Source: Psychroserpens ponticola (GTDB lineage Bacteria > Bacteroidota > Bacteroidia > Flavobacteriales > Flavobacteriaceae). Taken from it: a stretch of DNA of 64,000 nucleotides. Location of the stretch: the NCBI RefSeq assembly GCF_023556315.2, contig NZ_CP116221.1, positions 1 to 64,000 on the forward strand, given 5' to 3'. A model generated the notes under the pieces. It saw only the letters and a list, made by a program, of their open reading frames with translations. It was not told the origin of the DNA and searched no databases. Positions 9,601-17,568 of this stretch are shown one piece after another (the stretch's first letter is position 1; the number at the start of each line of letters is the position of its first letter). A program made the position numbers and the translations under genes.

Positions 9601-10002
9601 CGTAACTACTTTTTCGAACAGCGCATCAGGATAAGTGACAATAATCGCTGGTTTTTTACGAGAGTTAATTCGGTTTAAAACTTCTGCTCTTAATAAGACA
9701 TTTGCATTATCGGTTTCTTCAATTTGATATGGTCTTCGATAACTTCCAGGATAAAATAGGACATCCTTATCATTAAGTAGCATTTCTAAATCATTGAGAT
9801 AAAAAGCTGCTTCTTCTTTATCATTAAATATCAATAAAAAAGGAAGGTCACAAGCTTTAAATGCTTCACTAATAACTAAGGATAATGAGGAGCCAACTAA
9901 ACCTTTTATGTGTGATTTTGCTCCAGTTTGAACAATAGTAGTCTGCAGATTTTGCATTTGCAAAGCCTGTGCATACGTTTGCGAGAGAATGGTTTTACTC
10001 AA
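6664..10002 (-). CDS. mfd: Transcription-repair coupling factor
   Basis: ATP-driven translocase that removes stalled RNA polymerase at DNA lesions and recruits UvrA. At 1112 aa it is near full length. In order: the UvrB-like N-terminal module, the RNA-polymerase-interacting region (about 420-480, 'DIGDYVTHIDHGIGKFGGL'), the RecG-like helicase with Walker A GDVGFGKTE (about 585) and DEEQ box (about 686), 'TATPIPRTLQFSL', 'RGRVGRS', and the C-terminal TRCF domain. Residues about 311-317 (PSTSFSN) are encoded by DNA resembling a dispersed repeat (see findings). Heads a two-gene unit with the DMT transporter. Confidence 0.97.
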   Translation of the reverse strand: MSKTILSQTYAQALQMQNLQTTIVQTGAKSHIKGLVGSSLSLVISEAFKACDLPFLLIFNDKEEAAFYLNDLEMLLNDKDVLFYPGSYRRPYQIEETDNANVLLRAEVLNRINSRKKPAIIVTYPDALFEKVVTRRELEKNTLKISVGDELSLDFVNEVLFEYKFKRVDFVTEPGEFSVRGGIVDVFSFSHDEPYRIEFFGDEVDSIRTFDVETQLSTEQIKKIGIIPNVANKFLEENRQSFLKYIAQKTVVFSKNTDLLFSRIDAFFGKAEDTFKALSSELKHSEPEELFCNSELLKRQLIDFSLVEFGPSTSFSNQASKLIEFKTSPQPSFNKQFNLLIEDLNNNHDKGYTNYIACVSEQQAKRFHDIFEDVEEDVHYKTVVLSLYQGFIDHDQKITCYTDHQIFERYHKFHLKNGYAKKQAITLKELTNLDIGDYVTHIDHGIGKFGGLQKIDVEGKKQEAIKLVYGERDVLYLSIHSLHKITKFNGKDGKPPKVYKLGSKAWKTLKQKTKSRVKEIAFNLIKVYAKRKLEKGYQYKPDSYLQHELEASFIYEDTPDQITSTADIKADMESERPMDRLVCGDVGFGKTEVAIRAAFKAVDNGKQVAILVPTTILAYQHNKTISERLKDFPVTVDYLNRFRTAKEKRETIEKLEKGHVDIIIGTHQLVNKKVKFKDLGLLIVDEEQKFGVAVKEKLKTLKDNVDVLTLTATPIPRTLQFSLMAARDLSVITTAPPNRYPIESNVIRFSEETIRDAVTYEIQRGGQIFFIHNRIENIKEVAGMIQRLVPDAKIGIGHGQMEGKKLEHLMLAFMNGEFDVLVSTTIVESGLDVPNANTIFINNANNFGLSDLHQMRGRVGRSNKKAFCYFITPEYSAMTNDARKRITALEQFTELGSGFNIAMKDLEIRGAGDLLGGEQSGFINDIGFDTYQKILNEAIEELKENEFKDLYQDDGKEKDYVKDITIDTDFELLFPDNYVNNITERLNLYTKLNTLKTEAELKVFETEIIDRFGELPIQVIDLLNSVRVKWIATKIGLEKIIMKKGRLVGYFINDQQSPFYQSANFTKVLAYVQTRPKDCKMKEKQTRNGLRLLLTFEQIKSVKQALSRLQDI

Positions 10003-10047
10003 GACATTTTATTTTATGCAAATATAAAATTTTTGTATCATCTAGTA

Positions 10048-10078
10048 TTGTTAAAATGTTTTAATAAAACTATCTTTG
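10048..10078 (+). promoter_or_regulatory. Bacteroidota-type promoter of the TerB-like gene
   Basis: TTG at 10048-10050, a 20-bp spacer, then TATCTTTG at 10071-10078 match the -33/-7 consensus of the Bacteroidota primary sigma factor. The start codon follows 21 nt later, so the leader is very short. Confidence 0.7.
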
Positions 10079-10099
10079 TGCCACTAAAAATCAAAACCT

Positions 10100-10531
10100 A
10101 TGTCATTTTCAGAATTATTTGAAAGCGGATTTAAGAAGCGTAATGAGGATCATTTCGCAGCAATTGTTAGAGTTGCTATGAGCGATGGTGTTATAACTGA
10201 TGCTGAAAAAGCTTTTTTAGATCGTTTAGCTACACGATTAGATATTACAGAACACGATTATAAAGAAATATTAAAAGACTATCAAAATCATCCAATAAAT
10301 GCACCTCATTCTTACGATCATAGATTAGAGCGTTTATATGATTTATCACGTATGGTTTGGGCAGATGACCTTGAAGGACCAAATCAGCATTGGCTTTTAG
10401 AAAAGCTTTGTGTTGGTTTAGGATTTCATGCTCAAAATGTAAAGTATATTGCAGACAAAGCTCTAGCACTTGCATATGAAAAAGTAGATGCTGATACGTT
10501 TATTGAAGAAATGAAAAACATGAATAAGTAA
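10100..10531 (+). CDS. TerB-like domain protein, 143 aa
   Basis: All-helical cytoplasmic protein. Residues 10-60 (DHFAAIVRVAMSDGVITDAEKAFLDRLATRLDIT) carry the acidic 'A-x-SDGxI-x-xE' signature of the TerB/DjlA-N fold, which is linked to metal or tellurite stress in other bacteria. No other ter genes are nearby, so a tellurite role is not supported, and a general stress or housekeeping role is as likely. Single gene with its own promoter, divergent from mfd and sharing a terminator with fbp. Confidence 0.8.
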   Translation: MSFSELFESGFKKRNEDHFAAIVRVAMSDGVITDAEKAFLDRLATRLDITEHDYKEILKDYQNHPINAPHSYDHRLERLYDLSRMVWADDLEGPNQHWLLEKLCVGLGFHAQNVKYIADKALALAYEKVDADTFIEEMKNMNK

Positions 10532-10555
10532 TAGTTTATTACTCATAAAAAATTG

Positions 10556-10584
10556 AAAAGGCAACCTATATTAGGTTGCTTTTT
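10556..10584. terminator. Bidirectional terminator between the TerB-like gene and fbp
   Basis: The stem GCAACCTA/TAGGTTGC, flanked by A and T runs on its two sides (AAAAG...CTTTTTTT), can stop transcription in both directions between convergent genes. Confidence 0.8.
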
Positions 10585-11589
10585 TTATGCATTACGCATA
10601 AATTCTTCGGCTTTTGAAACCATGTTTTTACTTCCACAAATAAAAGGAACACGTTGGTGGAGTTCGGTAGGTTTAATATCCATGATTCTCGTAAATCCAT
10701 CACTAGCTTTACCATTAGCTTGTTCTGCTAAGAAAGCCATCGGATTACATTCGTAAAGTAAACGTAATTTACCATTAGAATTCATCGAGCTTTTAGGATA
10801 CATATAAATACCACCTTTAATCATGTTTCTATGAAAATCAGAAACTAGTGATCCAATATATCTACTTGTATAAGGTCTGTCTCCTTCTTCTTGTTGGCAG
10901 TATTTGATGTAATTCTTAATGCCTTGCGGAAAGTGGATGTAATTTCCTTCATTTACTGAATAAATTTTCCCATCTTCTGGGAATTGCATATCAGGATGTG
11001 ATAGATAGAATGTTCCAATTGCAGGATTCAATGTAAATCCGTTTACACCATGACCAGTTGTGTAAACTAACATCGTTGAGGTTCCGTAAACCACATATCC
11101 AGCAGCTACTTGCTGATTTCCTTTTTGAAGAAAATCTTCAATTGTAACAGGAGTTCCTACTGGAGTTACACGTCTGTAAATTGAAAAAATAGTTCCTACA
11201 GAAACATTTACATCAATGTTAGACGAACCATCTAAAGGGTCAATTAGAACAATATATTTATTTTGGTGGTTTTCATCTTGACTATTGATTGATATAAAAT
11301 CGTCTTCTTCCTCACTTGCAATTCCGCAAACAATATTTCGTTTAGTCATCGTTTGAATAAACTTATCATTAGCATAAACATCAAGTTTTTGTTGATCTTC
11401 ACCTTGTATATTTGTGTCACCAGCAGTGCCAATAATATCAACCAAACCAGCTTTGTTTACTTCGTGATTAACTACTTTTGCAGCCAATCGAATAGAATTT
11501 ATAAGTCTAGATAATTCTCCAGATGTATATTTAAAAGACGATTGATTTTCGATGATAAACTCACCAAGTGTTTGATTTTTCTTAGACAT
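10585..11589 (-). CDS. fbp: Class 1 fructose-1,6-bisphosphatase
   Basis: Hydrolyses fructose-1,6-bisphosphate to fructose-6-phosphate in gluconeogenesis. At 334 aa it has the usual length. The metal-binding loop [10 protein letters not shown] is at residues 117-126, preceded by the acidic ASEEEDD at 91-97. The substrate-binding stretch is around '[22 protein letters not shown]', with '[21 protein letters not shown]' near the C-terminus. Single gene, divergent from the GNAT-aspartate kinase operon. Confidence 0.97.
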   Translation of the reverse strand: MSKKNQTLGEFIIENQSSFKYTSGELSRLINSIRLAAKVVNHEVNKAGLVDIIGTAGDTNIQGEDQQKLDVYANDKFIQTMTKRNIVCGIASEEEDDFISINSQDENHQNKYIVLIDPLDGSSNIDVNVSVGTIFSIYRRVTPVGTPVTIEDFLQKGNQQVAAGYVVYGTSTMLVYTTGHGVNGFTLNPAIGTFYLSHPDMQFPEDGKIYSVNEGNYIHFPQGIKNYIKYCQQEEGDRPYTSRYIGSLVSDFHRNMIKGGIYMYPKSSMNSNGKLRLLYECNPMAFLAEQANGKASDGFTRIMDIKPTELHQRVPFICGSKNMVSKAEEFMRNA

Positions 11590-11714
11590 TTACTTTGAAT
11601 AATTGGTTTTTACAAATATCGTATATTTTAATAAACTATAACGTTTTCGTTATCTTTTAATGTTTTATTAAACTTAACTTTTAAACTATCTTTACCTAAA
11701 TTAATGCACAATAA

Positions 11715-12194
11715 ATGGATTTAAACATTAGAGATGCAGTCAAAGGTGATATGCCAAGAGTTCACGAATTGATTACAGAACTTGCTGTTTTTGAAAAGGA
11801 GCCAGATGCTGTGAAAATAACTGCTGAAGACTTGGAGGTTTTTGGATTTGGAATCGACCCGAAATTTCATTGTTTTGTTGCTGAAGTTAATAATGAAATT
11901 GAAGGAATAGCATTGGTGTATTCACGTTTTTCAACATGGAGTGGTGTTGTGTTGCATCTTGAAGATTTAATTGTAAGTCAGAATAAAAGAGGACTAGGAT
12001 TAGGAACAAAGCTATTAGATACCGTTGTAAAATATGCTGAAGATTTAGGAGTTAAGCGTGTGAGTTGGGAAGTGATAGATTGGAACGAACCTGCAATTGC
12101 TTTTTATGAAAAAAAAGGAGCTAACGTGATGAGAGATTGGGATGTGGTGCAATTAGATGAAGAAGGAATTAAAAATTATTTATCAAAAATATAG
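11715..12194 (+). CDS. GNAT-family N-acetyltransferase (diamine/polyamine acetyltransferase-like)
   Basis: Single GNAT domain of 159 aa. The acetyl-CoA pyrophosphate loop KRGLGLGTKLL is at 91-101. The segment 'WEVIDWNEPAIAFYEKKGA' (118-136) is characteristic of the spermidine/spermine N1-acetyltransferase-like branch. The substrate is probably a small amine, but this is an inference from the branch. First gene of a tightly packed operon: the aspartate kinase starts one nucleotide after its stop codon. Confidence 0.8.
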   Translation: MDLNIRDAVKGDMPRVHELITELAVFEKEPDAVKITAEDLEVFGFGIDPKFHCFVAEVNNEIEGIALVYSRFSTWSGVVLHLEDLIVSQNKRGLGLGTKLLDTVVKYAEDLGVKRVSWEVIDWNEPAIAFYEKKGANVMRDWDVVQLDEEGIKNYLSKI

Positions 12195-12195
12195 T

Positions 12196-13446
12196 ATGCA
12201 AGTATTTAAGTTTGGAGGTGCTTCGGTTAAAGATGCCGATGGCGTAAAAAATTTGGCTTCCGTTTTAAATCAGGTAGGTTTTGAAAACACATTAGTTGTC
12301 GTTTCTGCAATGGGAAAAATGACTAATGCTCTTGAATTAGTTATTAAAAATTATTTTGATAATAAAACCGAATTGCAAAGCTCGATTCAAGATGTAAAAA
12401 AATATCACAACGAAATTTTATTAGATCTTTTTGATAATACTCAGCATCCAATATTTAAAAAAGTAGCTTCTGTTTTTGAAGATTTAGATCATTTTTTAAA
12501 ACATAATAAATCTCCAGATTACAATTTTGTGTATGATCAAACGATAGGTTTTGGTGAATTGCTTTCTACTATAATTATTAGTGAATATTTAAATTCTATA
12601 GGCATCAAAAATAATTGGAAAGATGTTCGAGATTTTATTAAAACAGATAACTATTACAGAAGAGCAAACGTGAATTGGGAGCAAACTCAAGTAGCTATTA
12701 GGAACAATTTTGATAAAAAGTTATTAAATATTACTCAAGGCTTTTTAGGAAGTGACTCTAATAATTTTACGACCACTTTAGGACGAGAAGGAAGTGATTA
12801 TACTGCTGCAATTTTTGCGTATTGTTTAAATGCTCAAAGTGCAACAATTTGGAAAGATGTACCAGGAATATTAAATGCAGATCCACGTTATTTTGAAAAT
12901 GCCCAATTACTTCATAGTATTTCTTATCGAGAAGCTATCGAGTTGGCATTTTATGGAGCATCTGTTATTCATCCAAAAACATTACAACCTTTACAACAAA
13001 AAGAAATTCCTTTATTTGTGAAATCATTTTTAAGCCCTAGAGACGAAGGCACAAAAGTCTGTAAAGACATTGGAATAACACCTAATATACCATGCTTCAT
13101 CGTTAAGAAAAATCAAGTTTTAGTATCATTATCATCCTTAGATTTTAGTTATATCGTTGAAGAAAATATAAGTGAGATTTTTAAGTTATTACATTATTAT
13201 AAGATGAAAGTTGATGTCATACAAAATTCAGCAATTAGTTTTTCGGTGTGTTTTGAAAATTCATATAATAATCTTGAGCGATTGCTTCAGCATTTAAAAG
13301 CAAAATTTAAAGTAACATTGAATGAAAATGTCAGTCTTTATACTGTGAGACATTATAATGAACAAGCGATAACGTCTATAGAGAAGGGTAAAACCTTGTT
13401 ATTAAAACAATTAACACAAGAAACAATTCAGATCGTAACTAAATAA
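12196..13446 (+). CDS. Aspartate kinase
   Basis: Phosphorylates aspartate, the first step towards lysine, threonine and methionine. The start was set at 12196, where the protein begins directly with the nucleotide-binding KFGGASV motif; an upstream in-frame ATG lies inside the preceding gene. Conserved stretches include TTLGREGSDYTAA and WKDVPGILNADPRY. The C-terminal about 140 residues resemble degenerate ACT domains, but the protein is short (416 aa) for the family, so allosteric control may be reduced. Monofunctional, without a homoserine dehydrogenase. Sits between a GNAT gene and olsF. Confidence 0.88.
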   Translation: MQVFKFGGASVKDADGVKNLASVLNQVGFENTLVVVSAMGKMTNALELVIKNYFDNKTELQSSIQDVKKYHNEILLDLFDNTQHPIFKKVASVFEDLDHFLKHNKSPDYNFVYDQTIGFGELLSTIIISEYLNSIGIKNNWKDVRDFIKTDNYYRRANVNWEQTQVAIRNNFDKKLLNITQGFLGSDSNNFTTTLGREGSDYTAAIFAYCLNAQSATIWKDVPGILNADPRYFENAQLLHSISYREAIELAFYGASVIHPKTLQPLQQKEIPLFVKSFLSPRDEGTKVCKDIGITPNIPCFIVKKNQVLVSLSSLDFSYIVEENISEIFKLLHYYKMKVDVIQNSAISFSVCFENSYNNLERLLQHLKAKFKVTLNENVSLYTVRHYNEQAITSIEKGKTLLLKQLTQETIQIVTK

Positions 13447-13467
13447 CAATTTAGTACATTTACAGTC

Positions 13468-15306
13468 ATGACCAAACAACCAGACATAGGATTAGTTACC
13501 GCAAAAGAAGTTGCAAAAGCCATTCATGTTGACAAGTATGGATTTATTGGAACTTTTGTTGGTTGGGTATTGATGAAAGTTCTCAAGATATCTACACTTA
13601 ATAAAATCTATATGCGCAATAAACATTTAAGTGATGGTGCTTTTTTAGATGGAATTCTAGATGACTTTCAAATTAAATTCGAAATTCCAGAAGCCGATTT
13701 AAAACGTCTTCCAAAAGATGGTGCATACATTACGGTTTCTAATCATCCTTTAGGAGGAATAGATGGCATTCTATTATTAAAGCTAATGATAGAACAACGT
13801 AAAGATTTTAAAATTATAGCTAATTTTTTATTGCATAGAATAGAGCCATTAAAGCCTTATATAATGCCTGTTAACCCTTTTGAAGACCGAAAGGATGTGA
13901 AGTCGAGTATTACTGGTTTTAAAAACTCATTATTACATTTAAGAGAAGGTCATCCTTTGGGTATTTTTCCAGCAGGAGAAGTGTCTACATATAGAGATGG
14001 AAAACTTGTAGTTGATAAACCTTGGGAAGAAGCTGCAATGAAGCTCATTAAAAAGGCTGAAGTTCCTGTGGTACCTATTTACTTTCATGCTAAGAATAGT
14101 AAATTGTTTTATAAACTTTCAAAAATTAGTGATACGTTTAGAACCGCAAAATTGCCATCAGAACTTTTGACTCAAAAACATAGAATTATTAAAGTAAGAA
14201 TAGGTCGTCCAATTTCTGTTAATGATCAAAAAGAACACAGTTCACTTGCTAGTTTTTCAGAATTTTTAAGACGAAAAACATACATATTATCAAATGCTTT
14301 TGAAGACAAACCTAAACGTTTAGATCATCTTTCTAATACTTTAAAAACACCTCCAAAATCTCCAAAGCGTATTGTTGGATCTGTTAGTCAGGATGTCATG
14401 ATTTCTGAAGTTGAAGCATTAAGAAAAAAGGATTGTAGACTACTGCAAAGTAAAAATTACGAAGTATTTTTAAGCAGCGCAAAACAGATTCCAAATATAT
14501 TACGTGAAATTGGTCGTTTACGTGAAATCACATTTAGAGCTATAGGAGAAGGCACAAATGAAGCTATTGATTTAGATGATTTTGATACGTATTATCATCA
14601 CATGTTTTTATGGGATACTGACACCAATAGATTAGCTGGAGCCTACAGAATGGGATTGGGTTCTCAGATTTTTGAAAAGTATGGTATTGACGGATTTTAT
14701 TTACAGGATTTATTCCGTTTTGAACCAGAATTGTATAAAATGATGAGTCAATCTATCGAAATGGGTCGTGCTTTTATCATTAAAGAATATCAACAAAAAC
14801 CAATGCCTTTGTTCTTACTTTGGAAAGGGATTGTTCATACAACGTTGCGTTATCCAGAACATAAATACCTAATTGGTGGTGTGAGTATAAGTAATCAGTT
14901 CTCTAACTTCTCAAAATCGTTGATGATTGAATTTATGAAATCTCATTATTACGATCCTTATGTAGCACAATATGTACATCCTAAAAAAGAATTTAAGGTG
15001 ATACTAAAAGATGCAGATAAAGATTTTGTTTTTGATGAAACCGAAGCCGATTTAAATAAGTTTGATAAGATTATTGATGAAGTTGAACCAGGAGCATTGC
15101 GATTACCCGTTTTACTCAAAAAATACATCAAACAGAATGCAAGATTAGTGGCATTTAATGTCGATCCTTTATTCAATAATTCTGTTGATGGATTGATGTA
15201 TATTAAAATTGCTGACTTACCAGAGAGTACGGTTAAACCCGTAATGGAAGAATTTCAAGCCGAGTTGGAGCGTAAATTTTCTAATGGAACAAATGATGAA
15301 ATTTAG
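13468..15306 (+). CDS. olsF: Bifunctional acyltransferase of ornithine-lipid synthesis (OlsF type)
   Basis: Two acyltransferase modules in one 612-aa protein. The N-terminal PlsC-like module has the NHPLGGID catalytic motif (92-99) and the 'FPAGEVS' substrate motif. The C-terminal module (about 310-590) is a GNAT-like ('hemolysin'/OlsB-type) domain with 'EGTNEAIDLDDFD', 'LAGAYRMG' and 'YLIGGVSISNQF'. This architecture is that of OlsF, which in Serratia and Flavobacterium makes ornithine lipids by N- and then O-acylation of ornithine. The product is inferred from the architecture, and other amino acids are possible. It follows aspartate kinase by 21 nt, in the same operon. Confidence 0.82.
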   Translation: MTKQPDIGLVTAKEVAKAIHVDKYGFIGTFVGWVLMKVLKISTLNKIYMRNKHLSDGAFLDGILDDFQIKFEIPEADLKRLPKDGAYITVSNHPLGGIDGILLLKLMIEQRKDFKIIANFLLHRIEPLKPYIMPVNPFEDRKDVKSSITGFKNSLLHLREGHPLGIFPAGEVSTYRDGKLVVDKPWEEAAMKLIKKAEVPVVPIYFHAKNSKLFYKLSKISDTFRTAKLPSELLTQKHRIIKVRIGRPISVNDQKEHSSLASFSEFLRRKTYILSNAFEDKPKRLDHLSNTLKTPPKSPKRIVGSVSQDVMISEVEALRKKDCRLLQSKNYEVFLSSAKQIPNILREIGRLREITFRAIGEGTNEAIDLDDFDTYYHHMFLWDTDTNRLAGAYRMGLGSQIFEKYGIDGFYLQDLFRFEPELYKMMSQSIEMGRAFIIKEYQQKPMPLFLLWKGIVHTTLRYPEHKYLIGGVSISNQFSNFSKSLMIEFMKSHYYDPYVAQYVHPKKEFKVILKDADKDFVFDETEADLNKFDKIIDEVEPGALRLPVLLKKYIKQNARLVAFNVDPLFNNSVDGLMYIKIADLPESTVKPVMEEFQAELERKFSNGTNDEI

Positions 15307-16317
15307 ATCATTTGTTTACACCACGATAATTTTATTTTAGTATGCTTTAACAGCCCAAAGTATCAAAGGAATTGTTCTTGATGCTAAAACCAATCTACCT
15401 ATAGAAAGTGCTTCAATATATTTTGATAATACCTCTATTGGTACTTCAACTAATAACAAAGGAGCGTTTGAGATTAAACAAAGAGAAGGGATTTCATCTG
15501 CTTTGGTAGTTTCATTTTTAGGATATGAAAAAGTAGTAATTGACACGTATGATTCGAATGAGTTTTATGACATTTTGCTCAATGAATCTATTGATTCGCT
15601 AGACGAGATTGTTATTTCGACAAATGATGGCATGCCTAGAGAAATTAAATTAGAACAGTTTAGAAAGCAGTTTCTTGGGTTTTCAAAATTTGCGAAATCC
15701 TGTAAAATCTTAAATGAATATGATGTGATTCTTCGGTATAAAAAGAGTAGTAAAGAGTTAATAGCTACTGCAAAGTCTCCTATTATAATTCAGAATGAAG
15801 AATTACAATATTTAGTTTGTTTTGATATTAAATCTTTTGTCATTGAATATAACTTTGTTTAAATAGAAAATAAAACATTTAAGATTAAGGGAGTTTCTTA
15901 TACAGGTACAACTTTTTATGAATCTCAAACTCATAAAAATGATAAAAAAGTAGACAAAAAAGAGCAACGGCTTACAAAGGATCTGTTTTGCATTTTATGA
16001 GAGCATTATCTCAAGAACGGATTGAAGAAGAGGGTTTTGAAATATATAGTAGTGGATTTCGAGTTAAGCCAATTAATTATATTTTTCTTAGAAATTTAGA
16101 AGATCATCCTGGTTATGTAAATGTGAGTTTGTTAAAACCACTTAATATTTTATATAAAAGAAAGTGACAATCAGCTATGGTGTAGAGAGTTAAAGGTTTT
16201 ATTATAGATCCTTATGGAAGTTATTCACCACTTACCATACTTTTTGGAGGCGATATGGGAAATCAACGCGTTGGTGATTTATTACCTTTTGATTATAATT
16301 TACCTGTAGATAAATAA
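15296..16317 (+). pseudogene. Decayed carboxypeptidase-regulatory-like domain protein
   Basis: Begins at an ATG overlapping the olsF end. The signal peptide (MKFRSFVYTTIILF) is cut by TAG at 15338, and the frame then continues as YALTAQSIKG, NLPIESASIYF and SFLGYEKV, a carboxypeptidase-regulatory-like beta-sandwich. A second stop lies at 15860 (TAA), a frameshift near 15970, and stops at 16165 (TGA) and 16183 (TAG). Beyond these the frame still reads 'ILFGGDMGNQRVGDLLPFDYNL', the usual C-terminus of this envelope protein family. Five independent lesions argue for genuine decay over a sequencing error. A 119-aa internal frame (15503-15862) remains but is unlikely to make a product. Confidence 0.82.
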
Positions 16318-16559
16318 AATTTTAATTCAAACTAGAAAACAGATACTTCATTTCTATAGCTTTTTGTAAACTTTGGTTTGTTGTGATGTACATTCAGATA
16401 TTTTGGGTTTTCATTTCGTCTACTTCAATTAAAACAGCTAATATTCAGTCAGATGTTTCATTTTAAAGGTTGCGGTAAGAGACCTTCCTCAAAGTTGTAT
16501 ATGGATTCAATCTATTGATCTAAATGACTTCCGAAGTCTAATGACTTGAAGAAATATAT
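16318..16559. other. Non-coding gap between the pseudogene and arsR
   Basis: About 240 bp without a credible gene. A short reverse-strand frame near 16322-16395 (ending KYLFSSLN) could be the last remnant of a decayed gene downstream of arsR, but it is too short to assign. Confidence 0.4.
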
Positions 16560-16883
16560 TTAACAACAGTTGCTAGCTGTCTTTTTTAAAAAGGAATTTA
16601 ATACCATTTGAGCTTCTTCAAAGCGATTAATATTTAAGCAATAGTATTTTTTCTTCCCTTCAAAACGCCCTTGTAGAAATCCTGCATTACCAATAACTGT
16701 TAAATGTTGCGATATTGTTGCTTGAGATAATCCAATTTCATTTACTAAGTCATTGCATATACAGCCTTCTTGTTCGCTTATATATTTTAAAATTGCAACA
16801 CGTGCAGGATGTGCAAATACTTTGGCGAAATTTGCAATATCGTTAATTTGATCTGTAAAAATAAATCGTTTAGTAACACCCAT
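16560..16883 (-). CDS. ArsR-family transcriptional repressor
   Basis: Winged-helix repressor of 107 aa. HPARVAILKYI precedes the recognition helix region 'IGLSQATISQHLTVIGNAGFL' (50-70). A CIC pair (C41, C43) sits where arsenic/antimony sensors carry ELCVC, and two more cysteines end the protein (C106, C107), so thiol-based metal(loid) sensing is likely but unproven. It has a well-formed promoter and palindrome directly upstream. No transport or reductase gene follows, so it is either an orphan regulator or the remains of a resistance operon. Confidence 0.88.
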   Translation of the reverse strand: MGVTKRFIFTDQINDIANFAKVFAHPARVAILKYISEQEGCICNDLVNEIGLSQATISQHLTVIGNAGFLQGRFEGKKKYYCLNINRFEEAQMVLNSFLKKTASNCC

Positions 16884-16900
16884 TATTTAAAATTATAATA

Positions 16901-16929
16901 CAAATATACATGATATAGTAATATTGCAA
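16901..16929 (-). promoter_or_regulatory. Promoter of the arsR gene
   Basis: On the reverse strand, TTG (16927-16929), an 18-bp spacer and TATATTTG (16901-16908) match the Bacteroidota consensus. The TTG lies inside the operator palindrome. Confidence 0.75.
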
Positions 16930-16935
16930 TATTAC
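16918..16935. promoter_or_regulatory. ArsR operator palindrome
   Basis: A perfect 18-bp palindrome, GTAATATTGCAATATTAC, extended by two more matching pairs beyond one mismatch. It covers the -33 box of the arsR promoter, as expected for autorepression by a dimeric winged-helix repressor. Confidence 0.8.
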
Positions 16936-16985
16936 GATTATAAATATCTAAGAAAAGCCAGATTATAAGTTCTGGCCTTTTTAGT

Positions 16986-17489
16986 TTATAATGATTTAAA
17001 CCAATCTTGAAAGAGTGATCCTAAAGCAGGTACTAATTTTTTTTCTCCACTTAGCGAGCCAATTAAACTCATGATCCATAAAACAAATATTCCTAAATTT
17101 AATAACCATCCTACCATAGGAATAAAGCTTAATACCAAACCACAAAGTGCTAATCCTAGCATTTGTCTAATATAAAAAGATCCATATTCTGACTTTTTAT
17201 CTCCACTATTCATTACTAAGGCTATAATCCATCCAATAATGGTAATATGAGCAATTATGGCAACATTTTTACCATCACTTAAAGTGTCTTTAACATCGTT
17301 TGCAAACTCAGATGCTTTTTCTTTTGCATCACCAGCAAATTCTTTAGCGTCATCTGCAAATTCACTAGCTTTCTCTTTTGCTTCACCAGCAAGTTCACTT
17401 GCTTTATCCGCTGCTTTTTTTGCACCTTCTTTTGCATCTCCTAACATATCGTTAAGATCGTCACTTAAATTTTTGTTATCGTCAGACAT
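16986..17489 (-). CDS. LEA-like repeat protein with C-terminal DUF4870-type membrane domain
   Basis: 167 aa in two parts. Residues about 8-70 are a hydrophilic alanine/lysine/glutamate helix of 11-residue repeats (GEAKEKASEFADDAKEFAGDA and variants), as in group 3 late-embryogenesis-abundant proteins. Residues about 75-160 hold three to four membrane segments (NVAIIAHITIIGWIIALVMN; QMLGLALCGLVLSFIPMVGWLL) resembling DUF4870/Tic20-like proteins. No signal peptide. The LEA part would lie on one face of the membrane and may protect it during drying, freezing or salt stress. The domains are seen; the role is inferred. Confidence 0.78.
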   Translation of the reverse strand: MSDDNKNLSDDLNDMLGDAKEGAKKAADKASELAGEAKEKASEFADDAKEFAGDAKEKASEFANDVKDTLSDGKNVAIIAHITIIGWIIALVMNSGDKKSEYGSFYIRQMLGLALCGLVLSFIPMVGWLLNLGIFVLWIMSLIGSLSGEKKLVPALGSLFQDWFKSL

Positions 17490-17568
17490 AGATTTATGAT
17501 TTTAAATTGGTTAGGTTATAAATTTAACAAATTTGTTCAAGATATTAGTCTATAATTGAAATCAATTG

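Noticed and set aside
10100-10531. Tellurite-resistance operon
   Set aside because: Only one TerB-like domain protein; no terC, terD, terZ or other ter genes nearby.
12157-12195. Longer N-terminus for aspartate kinase
   Set aside because: The extra 13 residues overlap the GNAT coding end, and the kinase fold starts at the ATG at 12196.
16318-16559. Short reverse-strand frame as a real gene downstream of arsR
   Set aside because: Only about 24 codons after the last stop and no recognisable family; at most a remnant.
17257-17499. 80-aa forward open frame over the LEA repeat
   Set aside because: Mirror image of the alanine/lysine/glutamate repeat; repetitive shadow without a start context.
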